A stretch of 64,000 nt of DNA, from contig CAWKDG010000003.1 in the NCBI GenBank assembly GCA_963848355.1, positions 1 through 64,000 of the forward strand, in the 5' to 3' direction. Below the pieces are notes generated by a model. The model was not told where the DNA came from and searched no databases. It saw only the letters and a program-made list of their open reading frames with translations. The first letter of the stretch is position 1. Each line of letters begins with the position of its first letter. This document shows positions 51,905 through 61,164 of this stretch, in pieces. Source of the DNA: CAWKDG01 sp963848355. GTDB taxonomy: Bacteria; Actinomycetota; Acidimicrobiia; Acidimicrobiales; UBA8190. The position numbers and the translations under genes were made by a program.

Positions 51905-52162
51905 ATGTCGAAGGCTATTCGCCTTCAATATCTCACCTCCGACGCTCAGGCCGCATTTGTTGACGATGCGCGTTCTCGTCATCCTGAGGTCGACCCGAAC
52001 GGCCCTGCGTTTGAGACCAGTGTCTCTGATTGGCATGTGGGTTGGGGTTGTGGGAGATGCAGATGGAGCTTTCCCTTAGAAGACGTGCTTGTGGCAGACG
52101 ATGAGCCTGAGTGCCCGCACTGTGGTGAAACAGGGTGGTTCCATGTCATTCCCCGGACGTGA
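51905..52162 (+). CDS. small zinc-ribbon protein
   Basis: This 85-residue protein has GWGCGRCRWSFPLEDV..PECPHCGETGWFHV, two CxxC pairs that should bind one zinc ion. The N-terminal 45 residues have no known motif. It stands alone 60 bp after copA and could be transcribed with it. Function unknown. Confidence 0.6.
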   Translation: MSKAIRLQYLTSDAQAAFVDDARSRHPEVDPNGPAFETSVSDWHVGWGCGRCRWSFPLEDVLVADDEPECPHCGETGWFHVIPRT

Positions 52163-52254
52163 GGGCGAGGTTCTTGGCGAAACTCCAGTACGGCGGGCAA
52201 CGTTGATCCTTTCGGGTACACCGAGGCTCGCCTGATCGAAAACGGGGAGGAGCG

Positions 52255-52430
52255 ATGCCAGGATCAATGCGCAAGAGAGGCGACAGCTGGGAGTTGAGGG
52301 TCTACGCCGGGACCGATCCCGAAACTGGCAGAGACGCCACTGGAGGAGCGCCACGACGAGGGGCACTCGCCGCGCTGCGCAGCGAACGCTCGTCGAGTTC
52401 GCAGCCCGCGTTGACTATCCACTGAACCTC
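52255..52430 (+). pseudogene. tyrosine integrase relic, N-terminal piece
   Basis: AACGGGGAGGAG precedes ATG 52255, then MPGSMRKRGDSWELRVYAGT, DPETG. The frame shifts by +1, and TTRGTRRAAQRTLVEFAARVD continues the usual start of actinobacterial phage-type integrases. The catalytic domain is missing; only a short tail (to about 52560) may remain before the tRNA fragment. It marks an older integration event at the same site. Confidence 0.6.
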
Positions 52431-52562
52431 CCCTCCACCAGGTGATGCTCAGAAGACCCTCACCTGGCCGGAATGAGGGTCATCCGCCGTGATGGGCAAG
52501 CGATGGGCAGATGATGGGCAAGCGAAAAACGAAGGCTGTCCAAATGTGTGTCTGACCTGCCG

Positions 52563-52612
52563 TTCTTTCGAGCGGACGACGGGATTCGAACCCGCGACCC
52601 TCACCTTGGCAA
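52563..52612 (-). repeat. attachment site copy 1: 3' half of tRNA-Gly(GCC)
   Basis: On the minus strand this reads from the anticodon loop TTGCCAA through the T arm GGTTCGAATCC to the acceptor 3' strand. It equals 55525-55574 at 49 of 50 positions. DNA on the 5' side does not form the rest of a tRNA, so this is an att remnant and not a working gene. Confidence 0.85.
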
Positions 52613-52718
52613 GTCTCCCGGACGACTCGCTCGACCAGGGCTCGAATGATGATTCCCCAGGTCAAACGCAGTCTGAGTGACCGCCGGAGACCGCCCGTGA
52701 CCCCTCGATGTCGATTCA

Positions 52719-52739
52719 ATCGCGCACGAATCGCGCACG
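52719..52739 (+). repeat. candidate arm-type integrase site, left
   Basis: A 21-bp sequence made of two direct copies of ATCGCGCACG, 107 bp inside the left attachment copy. An identical sequence lies at 55451-55471. Confidence 0.55.
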
Positions 52740-52832
52740 GAACCGGCGGCGATTGTCAGGACGGACCGTCCGAAGGCCGTCACAGGGCCTCGGTAGCGTC
52801 CCCGGCATGAGGGTCGACTCGGGAGCCAGAGC

Positions 52833-53093
52833 ATGCCGAGGCTGAGCGAGTTCTACGGGATCGTGATCACCATGTACTGGCGGGACCATGCGCCGCCCCA
52901 CTACCACGCCTCCTACGGAGATCATGAGGCGCTCATCGTCATCGAAGATGCAAGCGTCTACGCCGGTTCCCTCCCCCGCCGGGCAATCCGATTGGTCCGG
53001 GAATGGCACGGCCTGCACCAGGACGAACTCGTCGTCGCCTGGGAACGGGCGTGGACGCGAGTCGAACCAGGTACAATTGAGGCACTGCCATGA
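52833..53093 (+). CDS. DUF4160 family protein
   Basis: This 86-residue protein contains the DUF4160 blocks MPRLSEFYGIVITMYWRDHAPPHYHASYGDHEA and RRAIRLVREWHGLHQDELVVAWERA. Its stop overlaps the start of the next gene by 4 bp (ATGA). DUF4160 and DUF2442 genes are often adjacent and have been suspected of forming a toxin-antitoxin-like pair. That role is not proven. It lies on the tRNA-flanked element. Confidence 0.88.
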   Translation: MPRLSEFYGIVITMYWRDHAPPHYHASYGDHEALIVIEDASVYAGSLPRRAIRLVREWHGLHQDELVVAWERAWTRVEPGTIEALP

Positions 53094-53359
53094 AGAAGAT
53101 CCAACAGATACCCCACGTGATTTCGGTTGTGGTTGTGCCCCCTTACGGGCTGCGACTGGCTTTCGACGACGGCGTGGAGCGTGTAGTCAACCTGGCCGGT
53201 GACCTGTGGGGACCCATGTTCGAGCCCCTGAAGGACCTCGACTACTTTGCCAAGGTCACTGTCGTCAATGGCACCGTCGCCTGGCCGAACGGGTTGGACC
53301 TCGACCCGCTGGTCCTCCACGGGGACTTCGAGCCAGCGCCTCGCCCGCAACACGCTTGA
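53090..53359 (+). CDS. DUF2442 family protein
   Basis: The 89-residue product follows DUF2442: IPHVISVVVVPPYGLRLAFDDGVERVVNLAGDLWGPMFEPLKDLDYFAKVTVVNGTVAWPNGLDLDPLVLHG. It is translationally coupled to the DUF4160 gene. In related pairs one partner has been proposed to act as DNA-binding antitoxin; nothing here shows catalysis. Confidence 0.9.
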   Translation: MKKIQQIPHVISVVVVPPYGLRLAFDDGVERVVNLAGDLWGPMFEPLKDLDYFAKVTVVNGTVAWPNGLDLDPLVLHGDFEPAPRPQHA

Positions 53360-53565
53360 ACCAGATCTCAGAGCCGACCTATGGCTCGGATCGGGATCGC
53401 ATTCGGTCGGATAGTCACGATGAATGGCGTAGGGGTTCACGTCGGAGAGCCGACGTCCCCGATCTCCGACTGGCGGCTCATGCGGTGGCCGGGTGATACC
53501 CGGTCTTGAGCGATCCAGGAGGCAAAGAACGGGCCACGACGGTTTGACTCGTGCATGATGGAGAG

Positions 53566-53748
53566 ATGGAGATCGCCCCGGAGGACCTACGGGTTGACGT
53601 GATGAGGATGATGGGTGGCGGCCCGTGCGGCGTTCGGATCACGCACATCCCCAGTGGCACGGTGGTGGGAGTTGACGATCAACCCAGCACTGAGGAAAAC
53701 CGGGAGCGAGCGCTCTTCCTGCTGCGTGAGCAGCTTGGCGCCGTCTAA
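53566..53748 (+). CDS. short release-factor-like (RF-1 domain) protein
   Basis: This 60-residue protein reads MEIAPEDLRVDVMRMMGGGP, then VRITHIPSGTVVGVDDQPSTEENRERALFLLREQL. The VRITH-(I/L)-P-(S/T)-G and ENRERAL blocks are those of the class I release factor domain 3. The true GGQ loop region is shortened to MMGGGP, so peptide release activity is doubtful. ATG 53566 was chosen at the homology start. Confidence 0.55.
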   Translation: MEIAPEDLRVDVMRMMGGGPCGVRITHIPSGTVVGVDDQPSTEENRERALFLLREQLGAV

Positions 53749-54297
53749 CCGTCACGAGGGGAAGCGGGTGCGGACCCTGTAACACAGCACCCCCTAAATA
53801 CATACCTTACGAATGATCAGCACGATTTCCCTCGGCACTACGTTGGACCCTCTGGAGCGCTTCGTCCCGGCCAGACAACGGGTCGAGGCCTGATAGGTGA
53901 CAGGGCCCTGGTGCCCGGGCCGTCGGGCCGAAGGCCCGTAAGGCCCTTGCGGCCATGAGCGGATGATTCCAAGAAAATAATCGGACCTGATTTTTTGTGA
54001 CCGTACGAGACCGTTACTGACCATTGGTGACCAGGCCGGTCCATGCGCAACCGGTGTGACCCGTGTCTTCCTTCTCCGAGCATCACACCCGGTTGACACT
54101 GTGGCGGTCATGAAGACCCACGCAACCGTGAGTGGTGGATTCGTCTCGCCGATCATGAGGGGCGCGTCGTTGGCATCACCTCCAGGCGCCAAGCCGCCGC
54201 AGGCGGCACGGCAGCACGACGATCGACCTTGCGGATATGCCCTAGCCTCGTCGAAAGAGGTCACCGGTTCGACTCGGATGGTTGAGCGTGAGGAGTG
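53749..54297. other. 549-bp gap upstream of the integrase
   Basis: Holds a strong hairpin (CGGGCC-GAA-GGCCCG, 53924-53938) and a locally AT-rich patch (53965-54000). No gene is supported. It may include control or replication sequences of the element. Confidence 0.4.
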
Positions 54298-55450
54298 ATG
54301 GCGAAGCGATTCGGATCAGTACGGACGCTACCCTCCGGTCGCCACCAGGCCAGCTACTGGCACGAAGGCCGCCGCCATGTCGGTCCCGACACCTTCAGGA
54401 CCAAGAGCGATGCCTGGGCCTATCTGAGCGGGATCGAGACCTCGATCAGGCGGGGCGGCTGGGTTGATCCACTGGCCGGTGCGGTGACTCTGCGGGTCTA
54501 TGCGTCAGCCTGGCTGACTGATCGGCCCAACCTGCGCCCCCGTACGGTCGACAAGTACCGCTACCTCCTCGAGCACAACATCCTTCCTCTGCTCGGCGAC
54601 AAGACCATGACCGATCTCTCCCCCGCCGCCGTGCGGACCTGGCACGCCCGGCTCTCAGCCGATCGCCCCACGACTGGTGCCGCCGCCTACCGGCTGCTGA
54701 GTTCGATCTGCCGGACCGCCATCGCCGACGAGTTGATCGCCCGCAATCCATGTCAGGTCCGTGGCGGCGGCAGCGAGCACTCTCCGGAGCGACCCCTGGT
54801 GTCCATCGCCGAGGTCGAGGCCCTGGCCGAGGCCATGCCCGAGCGTCTCCGGGCACTCGTGCTCCTGGCATCGTGGTGTGGCCTACGGCGAGGAGAGGTC
54901 CTCGGGCTCCAGCGTGGGGACGTCGACGTGGCCCGGGGCACCGTGCACATCGAGCGGGCCGTCGTCCACATGCTCGACGGCACCATGACCATCGGGCCTC
55001 CCAAGTCCGAGGCCGGGACACGGACGGTGCACTATCCGTCGAACATCGCTCCCGCCATCGAGGGGCATCTGATCCGTCACGTGGGGGACGGTCCGAACTC
55101 TTGGCTGTTCGCCGGCACCACGGGCAACCCCTTGGCCGTGAAGACGCTCCAGCGGGCGTGGAACGGGGCCCGAGACATCCATCGGACGTCCAGACGTCCG
55201 GTTGCACGACCTGCGCCACGCCGGAGCCACCTGGGCGGCCGTCTCCGGGGCCACCACCAAGGAGCTCATGTCTCGGCTGGGGCATGCCACCCCCGTGGCT
55301 GCTCTGCGCTACCAGCACGCCACCGCCGAGCGGGATAGGGCCCTCGCCGTCGCCCTGGCGGAGCTGGCCGCCTCGGCCAAGGTGGTCCCCATCGACGAAC
55401 ACCGTCGGCGCCGGACCGACCGCGCTTCCCGAACGGGGTCGACAGAGTCG

Positions 55451-55471
55451 ATCGCGCACGAATCGCGCACG
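55451..55471 (+). repeat. candidate arm-type integrase site, right
   Basis: Identical to 52719-52739, in the same orientation, 53 bp inside the right attachment copy and within the integrase 3' region. Confidence 0.55.
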
Positions 55472-55524
55472 CCCCTTCGGAGCACTTCGGCGGGCCAACC
55501 CGGAAACGGGCCTTTACCAGGAGA

Positions 55525-55574
55525 TTCTTTGGAGCGGACGACGGGATTCGAACCCGCGACCCTCACCTTGGCAA
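55525..55574 (-). repeat. attachment site copy 2: 3' half of tRNA-Gly(GCC)
   Basis: Direct repeat of 52563-52612, 2,962 bp away. It bounds the integrase-carrying element on the right. Again the 5' half of the tRNA is absent on its right, so the intact gene must lie elsewhere. Confidence 0.85.
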
Positions 55575-55860
55575 TAAACAAGCCAACGATGTGCGCTCAA
55601 CTCCTCTACCTGCACTTTTGCAAATTGCCGCAGCACGATCGACGTTTTCGACTGACCACAACAGACCGCTATTGACCGTAGTTGCCCGTGTTGCGTGCGT
55701 TTTTTGTGCAGCGCGAACCACGGATTCCTGTACCACGTGTACCACGTTGACGGGTTCGGGTCGAAATTCGCGGTTCTTGGCCTCGCGATGTAGCCGTGGC
55801 ACCCGCCAGCCTCGGGCAGACCATCGAGATCCTCGAAACGGGGACCGGTCGACGCCCGGG

Positions 55861-55936
55861 AAGGATCGGATTGCTCGGCGTGCTCCGGAGTCGCTCCTCG
55901 CACGCCCATAGGAACGATCCTCGGCCTGACTCAGGA
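55861..55936. repeat. 76-bp palindromic repeat, copy 2
   Basis: Same sequence family and orientation as 41813-41888, including the nested GGCGTGC/GCACGCC and GGAG/CTCC stems. It lies 108 bp beyond the 3' end of the lipoprotein gene (minus strand). Confidence 0.8.
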
Positions 55937-56044
55937 CATCGATTCTGAAACGACGGCCTTCAGGAGCTTTCGGGGATCAATCCTGTACCACATGCACAAC
56001 ATCAGTAGGGCTGGCGACGTGCGAGAGAGAGGTCCGAAGTCCAT

Positions 56045-58108
56045 TTAGTTGGCGCCCAGCGCCCACGGGTTCGGGTACGTGTCCTGATTCGTGAAACCAT
56101 CCGGCCCGGTTGTCGTCTCGGTCAGCTGAGTGAAATGCCCATCGACAGGGTCAGATAATGTTATCGATGCGGGATAGGGGGTTTCGGGACCGGTCGCGCA
56201 GTCCGGGTTACAGCTCAGGTCCTCCCAGGTACCCTGACCGGATGCGCCTGTCGTCGTCCAGGAGGACCAAGTCAAGTTCGTGATGATGTTTGTGGAGTCG
56301 TTGCTGAAGTCGATGGTGCTGGGCTTGATACCGTCGAACGTCTCCCCTGGGGAGGAAATCTCCAACACAGGAATACCCGGCGGTGCTGCGGTGGCAAGGG
56401 TACACCCCGCCTCGGGGGAGTCCGCAACGCCGTGCGAGAGGTCGAGGGCGATGCTTTCTGGAACACCGAGCTCGACCATTTGGCAGGCCGCGTCGGAGCC
56501 ACCCATCTGTCCGAATTCGACCCAGGCGCCACCTTGGACCGTGAACACCGTGAAGCCATCGGTCGTTCCCACGTTTGGCCGGCTAATAAGCGCTACCGCC
56601 CAACCGTCGTCGCAGGTCACGTCGTAGGCGCCGGGGTCGTTGCCATTGGCGCCAAAGCCGGCGTAGCTAGGATCGTCCGGGTTGAAGTGTTCCTTCGCAA
56701 CTGCGGCCTGGAACAGAAGCGGAGCTTGGCAACTGGCGGTGGCGGTTCGGCTCACCGTGAGCACGTGAACTCCTCCCGTCTTCCAACCAACAATGCTCTC
56801 CAGCGTCAAGAACCCCGTCTGAACGATGTCCTCGAACACAGCGGCAACCGCGCCGGCCACGGCGGCCACCACACCGGGCGCTCCGAGGTCCACGACTGCC
56901 TCGGCGCAGGTGAACCCGAGAGTTGCCAGACTCTTGAGCGCTTCGGCCGTCAACGAGACAGTGGGAAGCGCAGCCGCTATCTGCGCGGCGCACGTTCCTC
57001 TTCCAATGGCAGCCAGATTCGATTTAGTCGCGGCAGAGCCAACGTCCGACTCGATAACGGTGAGTACCTGGATGGCCGAGTAGATTATCCCGGTCAGGTA
57101 AGAGACGGTGTCCAAGGAGGTCGTCACGCTGGACTTCTGGCCCGCAGGGAGCGGCAAGGTCACGTCGGCCTCGCTCCCACCCGGGATTACCTTGCCGACC
57201 AGACGACCATTACTGGCGGACAACAACGCTTGATCGATGTCGCCGAAGACGTCATCGGGCGGAACGAGAGCTATTGGTGAGCTGCCCGCATCTAGGTCAG
57301 TAGGAAACGCTAGCGTACTTACGACCTTCAGCGTCACCGCCGTGCTGCCATCATCCTGTCCGCAGAACTGAAGTGTGCCGTCATTTGGGGAGACGGTCAC
57401 CTCCACGTCCGCGCCGTTACATGTCGGCGCCTTGCCCGTCAGCTTGACGACGCTGAAGATTGAGTCGACAGCGGCCTTCACGACAGCTTCGAGACCCGAT
57501 TTGACGAAACGAAGCACTCCCCAGATCGACGACAAGAGCCCGGTTGTCTCTACGGAGCCTCCTGCTTCCCAGCCGTCAAGCATCTCGTGGGGTCCACTTG
57601 CGTCTGCAGTGAGGGCAGGCCGAGCGAGGTGCGCGCTGACGGTGTGGGAGGTGGGATCGTAGTTGCTGGCGACGGCAGTCCAGCCATCGTCCGCTGGGTT
57701 GTAGGTGGCAAGGAACGGGGTTGTGCCAGGGCTCTGAGCGGCCGAGACAGTCACCGATATGGTCGCCCCCATCACGCCGAGAGGACCTGTAACCGTGATC
57801 CGCTCTGGGGTGTCGAGTAGTTGGAGCGGATTAGACACAGGACCAGCCGAGGTCTGCACGCTCCTCGCGATGCCAACTTTGGCAGGAGCCGCGGTCACCG
57901 TCGAATGCTCTGATGCGGAAATTGAGATCGTGGTGCTGTCACTGACCTTGTAAGTCCGGACGCCAGTGGCAGGTGAAGAGCAACTCGAAATCACGGTCGC
58001 GGCCATAGCGAAGGTAACAATGGTCGCTGCTCGTCTAATGCCGTTGCGATGCGACCCGCGCTGGCCACCTCCATGACGGGCGTCGTCCAGGGATCTCCTC
58101 AGCTTCAC
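56045..58108 (-). CDS. large secreted lipoprotein of unknown function
   Basis: The reading is open from 58252, but GTG 58108 is preferred (about 687 residues). It puts a basic N-terminus (KLRRSLDDARHGGG) before the hydrophobic stretch AATIVTFAMAATVISSC, a lipobox-like cleavage site with Cys. The mature part has a beta-rich N-terminal region (TYKVSDSTTISISASEHSTV..ITVTGPLGVMGATISVTVSAAQSPG) and a middle hydrophobic/helical stretch (GAPGVVAAVAGAVAAVFEDIVQTGF). A C-terminal region has cysteine pairs and DDGWAVALISRPNVGT. No family is recognised. It is probably surface-exposed. Confidence 0.7.
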   Translation of the reverse strand: MKLRRSLDDARHGGGQRGSHRNGIRRAATIVTFAMAATVISSCSSPATGVRTYKVSDSTTISISASEHSTVTAAPAKVGIARSVQTSAGPVSNPLQLLDTPERITVTGPLGVMGATISVTVSAAQSPGTTPFLATYNPADDGWTAVASNYDPTSHTVSAHLARPALTADASGPHEMLDGWEAGGSVETTGLLSSIWGVLRFVKSGLEAVVKAAVDSIFSVVKLTGKAPTCNGADVEVTVSPNDGTLQFCGQDDGSTAVTLKVVSTLAFPTDLDAGSSPIALVPPDDVFGDIDQALLSASNGRLVGKVIPGGSEADVTLPLPAGQKSSVTTSLDTVSYLTGIIYSAIQVLTVIESDVGSAATKSNLAAIGRGTCAAQIAAALPTVSLTAEALKSLATLGFTCAEAVVDLGAPGVVAAVAGAVAAVFEDIVQTGFLTLESIVGWKTGGVHVLTVSRTATASCQAPLLFQAAVAKEHFNPDDPSYAGFGANGNDPGAYDVTCDDGWAVALISRPNVGTTDGFTVFTVQGGAWVEFGQMGGSDAACQMVELGVPESIALDLSHGVADSPEAGCTLATAAPPGIPVLEISSPGETFDGIKPSTIDFSNDSTNIITNLTWSSWTTTGASGQGTWEDLSCNPDCATGPETPYPASITLSDPVDGHFTQLTETTTGPDGFTNQDTYPNPWALGAN

Positions 58109-58252
58109 ATTGCGACCATCCGTTACGGAGTTTACAGAACCGATGGGCAGTGTGCGCACGTACTCGACGCCCGAGGGAAAGCTCAGCCAAGCGTTCCGAA
58201 AACTGCGCGTCGTCGACGAGCACGCAGCCAGGAGTGCGCCGACACCGAGCAC

Positions 58253-58541
58253 GGTAACGTGGACTCGCGACGTGACACTTCATGCCTCTGGAATCTAGAT
58301 CACTGCTGGCTCTGGCTCCTGCCCGCCACCTACGGGAGGATGACCCCCGAGCAGGAAGAGTCCGCCTGTGGCCGCCTCGTTGGGCTGTTCGTCGAGCTCA
58401 ACCAACGCCGGACATTAGGGCGCACAGAGGTCTCCTCAGCTACTCCGGAGAGGAGCTATCGTTGGCTACGACCCAAACGACTCAAACCGGCCCGGTTCGC
58501 CGCGCTCGCGGCCGGAGCCTGCAGCTTGGGCCCGTCTCTAC
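58253..58541. other. divergent region between the lipoprotein and YbjQ-like genes
   Basis: No gene or clear promoter hexamers could be singled out. Confidence 0.35.
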
Positions 58542-59310
58542 GTGCGCCGAAATGATACAACTGACGTCGTGACCTTGACATCTGGCGAAACCGTTCTGGC
58601 CGAGGGCGAGCTCTATGTCCTGGTCGAGGCGGCAGACGCCTATCAGATATGGCTGGCCTCGGACTACCCGACGCAGCGCCGCAAGCGCACGCCCGACGAT
58701 GAGTTCGTGCACAACGAGATTGGTTTTAAGGCGGCGAGGCGAGCGTTTGCCCTCCTCGAGCCCGGCGCCGCCGAGACAGAAGGCGATCCGTGGGTTGAAG
58801 ATGAGAGATCATCGCTGGGATCTAAAGAGTCGGCATCGACGAAGTGCGCTGGCTGCGCCGCAGACCTCGGGCCCGAGCAAACGTTTTGTGCCGTTTGCGG
58901 CATGCCTGTGCGGATCATTCGGCGGCAGGTGATGGTGACGACGCGCTTCGAACTGGCTGGCTATCACATTGTGAAGGAACTCGGCGTCGTGACTGGCACC
59001 ACGGTACGAGCTAGGAATCTCGGCTCGAAGCTCATCGCCGGGGTGACTCAGAACTTTGGCGGTGAGCTCGGCGGCTACACGAGACTCCTCGCGGACGCCC
59101 GACAGGAGGCGTTTGAGCGCATGTGCTCCGAGGCCAGCGATGCGGGGGCTAACGCCATCGTATCGGCCAGCTTCAATACCGGCGAGCTCTTTGAGATTCG
59201 CTGTCGAGCTTCTCGCCTTCGGCACGGCAGTGGTTGTTGAGCCACTTGAGGTGGGCCCGCAAACGGTATCGCGAGCGATCCGGTCAGACCAGACTTACAG
59301 AGACTCGTAG
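58542..59310 (+). pseudogene. zinc-ribbon plus YbjQ (DUF74) family protein, frameshifted near the end
   Basis: The product has an N-terminal unknown domain of about 95 residues, a zinc ribbon (KCAGCAADLGPEQTFCAVCG), then the YbjQ domain (VTTRFELAGYHIVKELGVVTGTTVRARN, GGELGGYTRLLADARQEAFERMCSEASDAGANAIV). The last strand, normally T-E-(V/I)-x-A-Y-G-T-A-V, appears as AVELLAFGTAVVVEPLEV only in another frame after ATTC at about 59199. The original frame ends at 59240 with an unrelated tail. A single extra base explains it. YbjQ proteins form pentamers of unknown role. The start (GTG 58542 or GTG 58569) is uncertain. Confidence 0.68.
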
Positions 59311-59862
59311 GCGTTTTCGAGGTGTCTCGGCGAACAACGGATGCCGGCCTCAGATGACGTTTGAGAAGGCGCCCTCGACGAGGTTCTTCGCGTTGCTCAA
59401 AACATTCCCGGCGCGGGTAGGGGCTGTTGAGGCAAGGTCGTCGACATGTCAGGCACTCGTCACCGGATGCCTTTCTGGCCCGCCAAGCGGAGTCACTAGC
59501 CGACCAGGAGATCTTTGAGGTCACGGTGGGCCACGTGAATGTGGGCCAGAGTGCCCTGGAGTCGTACTACCGGTCGCATCTGACCCAGGTGGCCCAGGAG
59601 TGCCTGAACGTGATCAGCCTGTCGAGAATCCGGCGATCGACATTTTGGACCTCTTTACCCCACATTGGGCATCGGCGGCGGCAGCAACGGGGACCTTAGT
59701 GAGCCGGTGACGGAACGGACGATGGTCACCGGTCATCCACCTCCGTAGGTGCACGTTTGAGTGGCACACGGGCCGGTACCGTTGGTGACTGTGTGATTGA
59801 TTATGGCGATTACGAGGCCCAGGGTGAGAATCACAGCGATAATCACTGCGACCCATCGACCG
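59311..59862. other. 550-bp gap left of the insertion sequence
   Basis: Contains a weak open reading (YYRSHLTQVAQECLNVISLS and neighbours) that could be a transposase scrap, but nothing I can name. Confidence 0.3.
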
Positions 59863-61040
59863 TGTGGGTGCCGAGAACCCATCCAACGAGGTCAGGCGAC
59901 GAGCCGGTACTCGTGGATGAGTCCGCCGAGGATTGCCGTTGGTCGCAGGCCCGTCATGCCCGGATCGTGGATTGGAACCGGCGTAACACCCAGGGACTGT
60001 GGAGCCTGCTGATCCAGAGCGCGGTGGGGTGACTGTTGTAGTGAGAGATGTATTCGGCCAGGATCTGTTCGAGATGGCGGCTTCCGAAAATGAGCATCCG
60101 GTCGAGGCACTCTCGGCGCACGGTACCCACGAACCGTTCGGCGAACGCATTCGCTCGAGGGGCCCGCACCGGTGTCTTGATGATGCGGATGCCCTCGGAG
60201 CGGAACACCTCGTCGAAGCTGTTGGTGAACTTCGTGTCTCGGTCCCGGATGAGGAACCTGGCTGCTCGGCTGCTTTCGGCCAGGACGAAAGACAGGTTGC
60301 GAGCCTGCTGGGTGACCCACTCCCCCACCGGGTTGGCAGTGACGCCCGAGAGGTGGATCCTCCGAGTGTCGATCTCGATGAAGAACAGCACGTAGAGACG
60401 GCGGAGAAGCACCGTGTCGACGGTGAAAAAGTCGCAGGCCAGCATGGTTGTCGCCTGGGCCTTCAGGAACTCCGACCAGGTCGGACCCGATCGCCTGGGT
60501 GCCGGCTCGACTCCGTGCCGACGCAGGATGGCCCACACGGTCGACGGCGCCAACCGGACTCCGGCGGCAGCCAGCTCCCCGTGAATCCGCCGGTATCCCC
60601 AGGTGGGGTTCTCCCGGGCTAGGCGAAGAACTAAGGAGACGGTGCCAGTGGGCAGCGCCGGTCGCCCAGGCCGTCGGTGGGCGTAGGTCCACTTCCGTCG
60701 GACCAGATCCCGATGCCATCGGAGCAGGGTGTCGGGTTCGACGAAGAAGCGCTTCTGACGAGCCGCCGAGAGCACTCGGCTCAGCCCGGCGAGCACGGCC
60801 CGGTCGGGCCAACGAAGAGCGGGCCGTGTCACCTGGCGCCGCAAGACAGCAAGCTCGTGGCGCAGTACGACGACCTCGATGGCCAGGTCCTCTTGCCTCC
60901 TCCTCGACGGCCGGATCAGCTGGAGGACACGAACGAAGGCCAGGTACAGGAAGGAGAGCGCCACGCTCTCATCTTTGCTCTCGAGGAAAGGTTGTCGAAA
61001 GTCCAGGTGAGCGACCCGGACGGCATTCTCGGCACCCACA
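59863..61040. mobile_element. insertion sequence, about 1.18 kb, rve-type transposase
   Basis: The ends are TGTGGGTGCCGAGAA (59863-59877) and its exact reverse complement (61026-61040), a perfect 15-bp terminal inverted repeat. The transposase lies inside on the minus strand. No obvious target duplication was found. Confidence 0.82.
59892..60964 (-). pseudogene. DDE (rve integrase-core) transposase with C-terminal frameshift
   Basis: A helix-turn-helix region (AIEVVVLRHELAVLRRQVTRP, NPTWGYRRIHGELAAAGVRLAPSTVWAILRRHG) is followed by the rve core: LACDFFTVDTV (first Asp), FLIRDRDTKFTNSFDEVF (second Asp) and APRANAFAERFVGTVRRECLDR (catalytic Glu). Near 60035 the frame slips. SHYNSH should continue as PHRALDQQAPQSLGVTPVPI, which is found one frame over and runs to the stop at 59892. 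The catalytic residues lie before the shift, so activity may be lost or only reduced. The start is taken as GTG 60964. Confidence 0.83.
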
Positions 61041-61164
61041 GCATCGGTCATTGCCGAAAGCCAACCCGGACCCGAGTCAGACCGGCATCTCGGTGCCCTC
61101 GTGCAGATTGAGGACAGGAGCTCGTTCGGCTCCCTATCTATAATCGCGATATCACCATGCCAAG

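Larger units (their letters stand above)
52563..55574. mobile_element. 2.96-kb integrated element in a tRNA-Gly 3' end
   Basis: It is flanked by 50-bp direct tRNA 3' repeats and has candidate arm sites just inside both ends. Contents are DUF4160, DUF2442, a release-factor-like ORF and a frameshifted integrase. Together with the relic to its left it forms a tandem integration array. Confidence 0.7.
54298..55675 (+). pseudogene. int: tyrosine recombinase (integrase) with an internal frameshift
   Basis: The first frame gives a SAM-like N-terminal DNA-binding domain (VRTLPSGRHQASYWHEGRRH, LRVYASAWLTDRPNLRPRTVDKYRYLLEHNILPLLG) and the catalytic Arg I box (LASWCGLRRGEVLGLQRGDV), then breaks near 55180. 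The HxxR box (RLHDLRHAGATW) and the tyrosine region (LGHATPVAALRYQHAT) continue in another frame to 55675, partly through the attachment site. One base change would restore about 430 residues. As sequenced the enzyme is split before three catalytic residues and is probably dead, unless the shift is a sequencing error. AGGAG precedes ATG 54298. Confidence 0.87.

Noticed and set aside
53794..54264. 156-codon minus-strand open frame upstream of the integrase
   Set aside because: No start signal, no coding-like composition and it spans a hairpin and an AT-rich patch.
52563..55574. Calling either tRNA-Gly fragment a functional tRNA gene
   Set aside because: Only the anticodon loop to acceptor 3' strand is present; flanking DNA does not form D arm or 5' acceptor.
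52563..55675. Protein tails ERTTGFEPATLTLA in open frames at both ends of the element
   Set aside because: This peptide is a known artefact of translating the antisense of a tRNA gene; the DNA is the tRNA-Gly 3' half.
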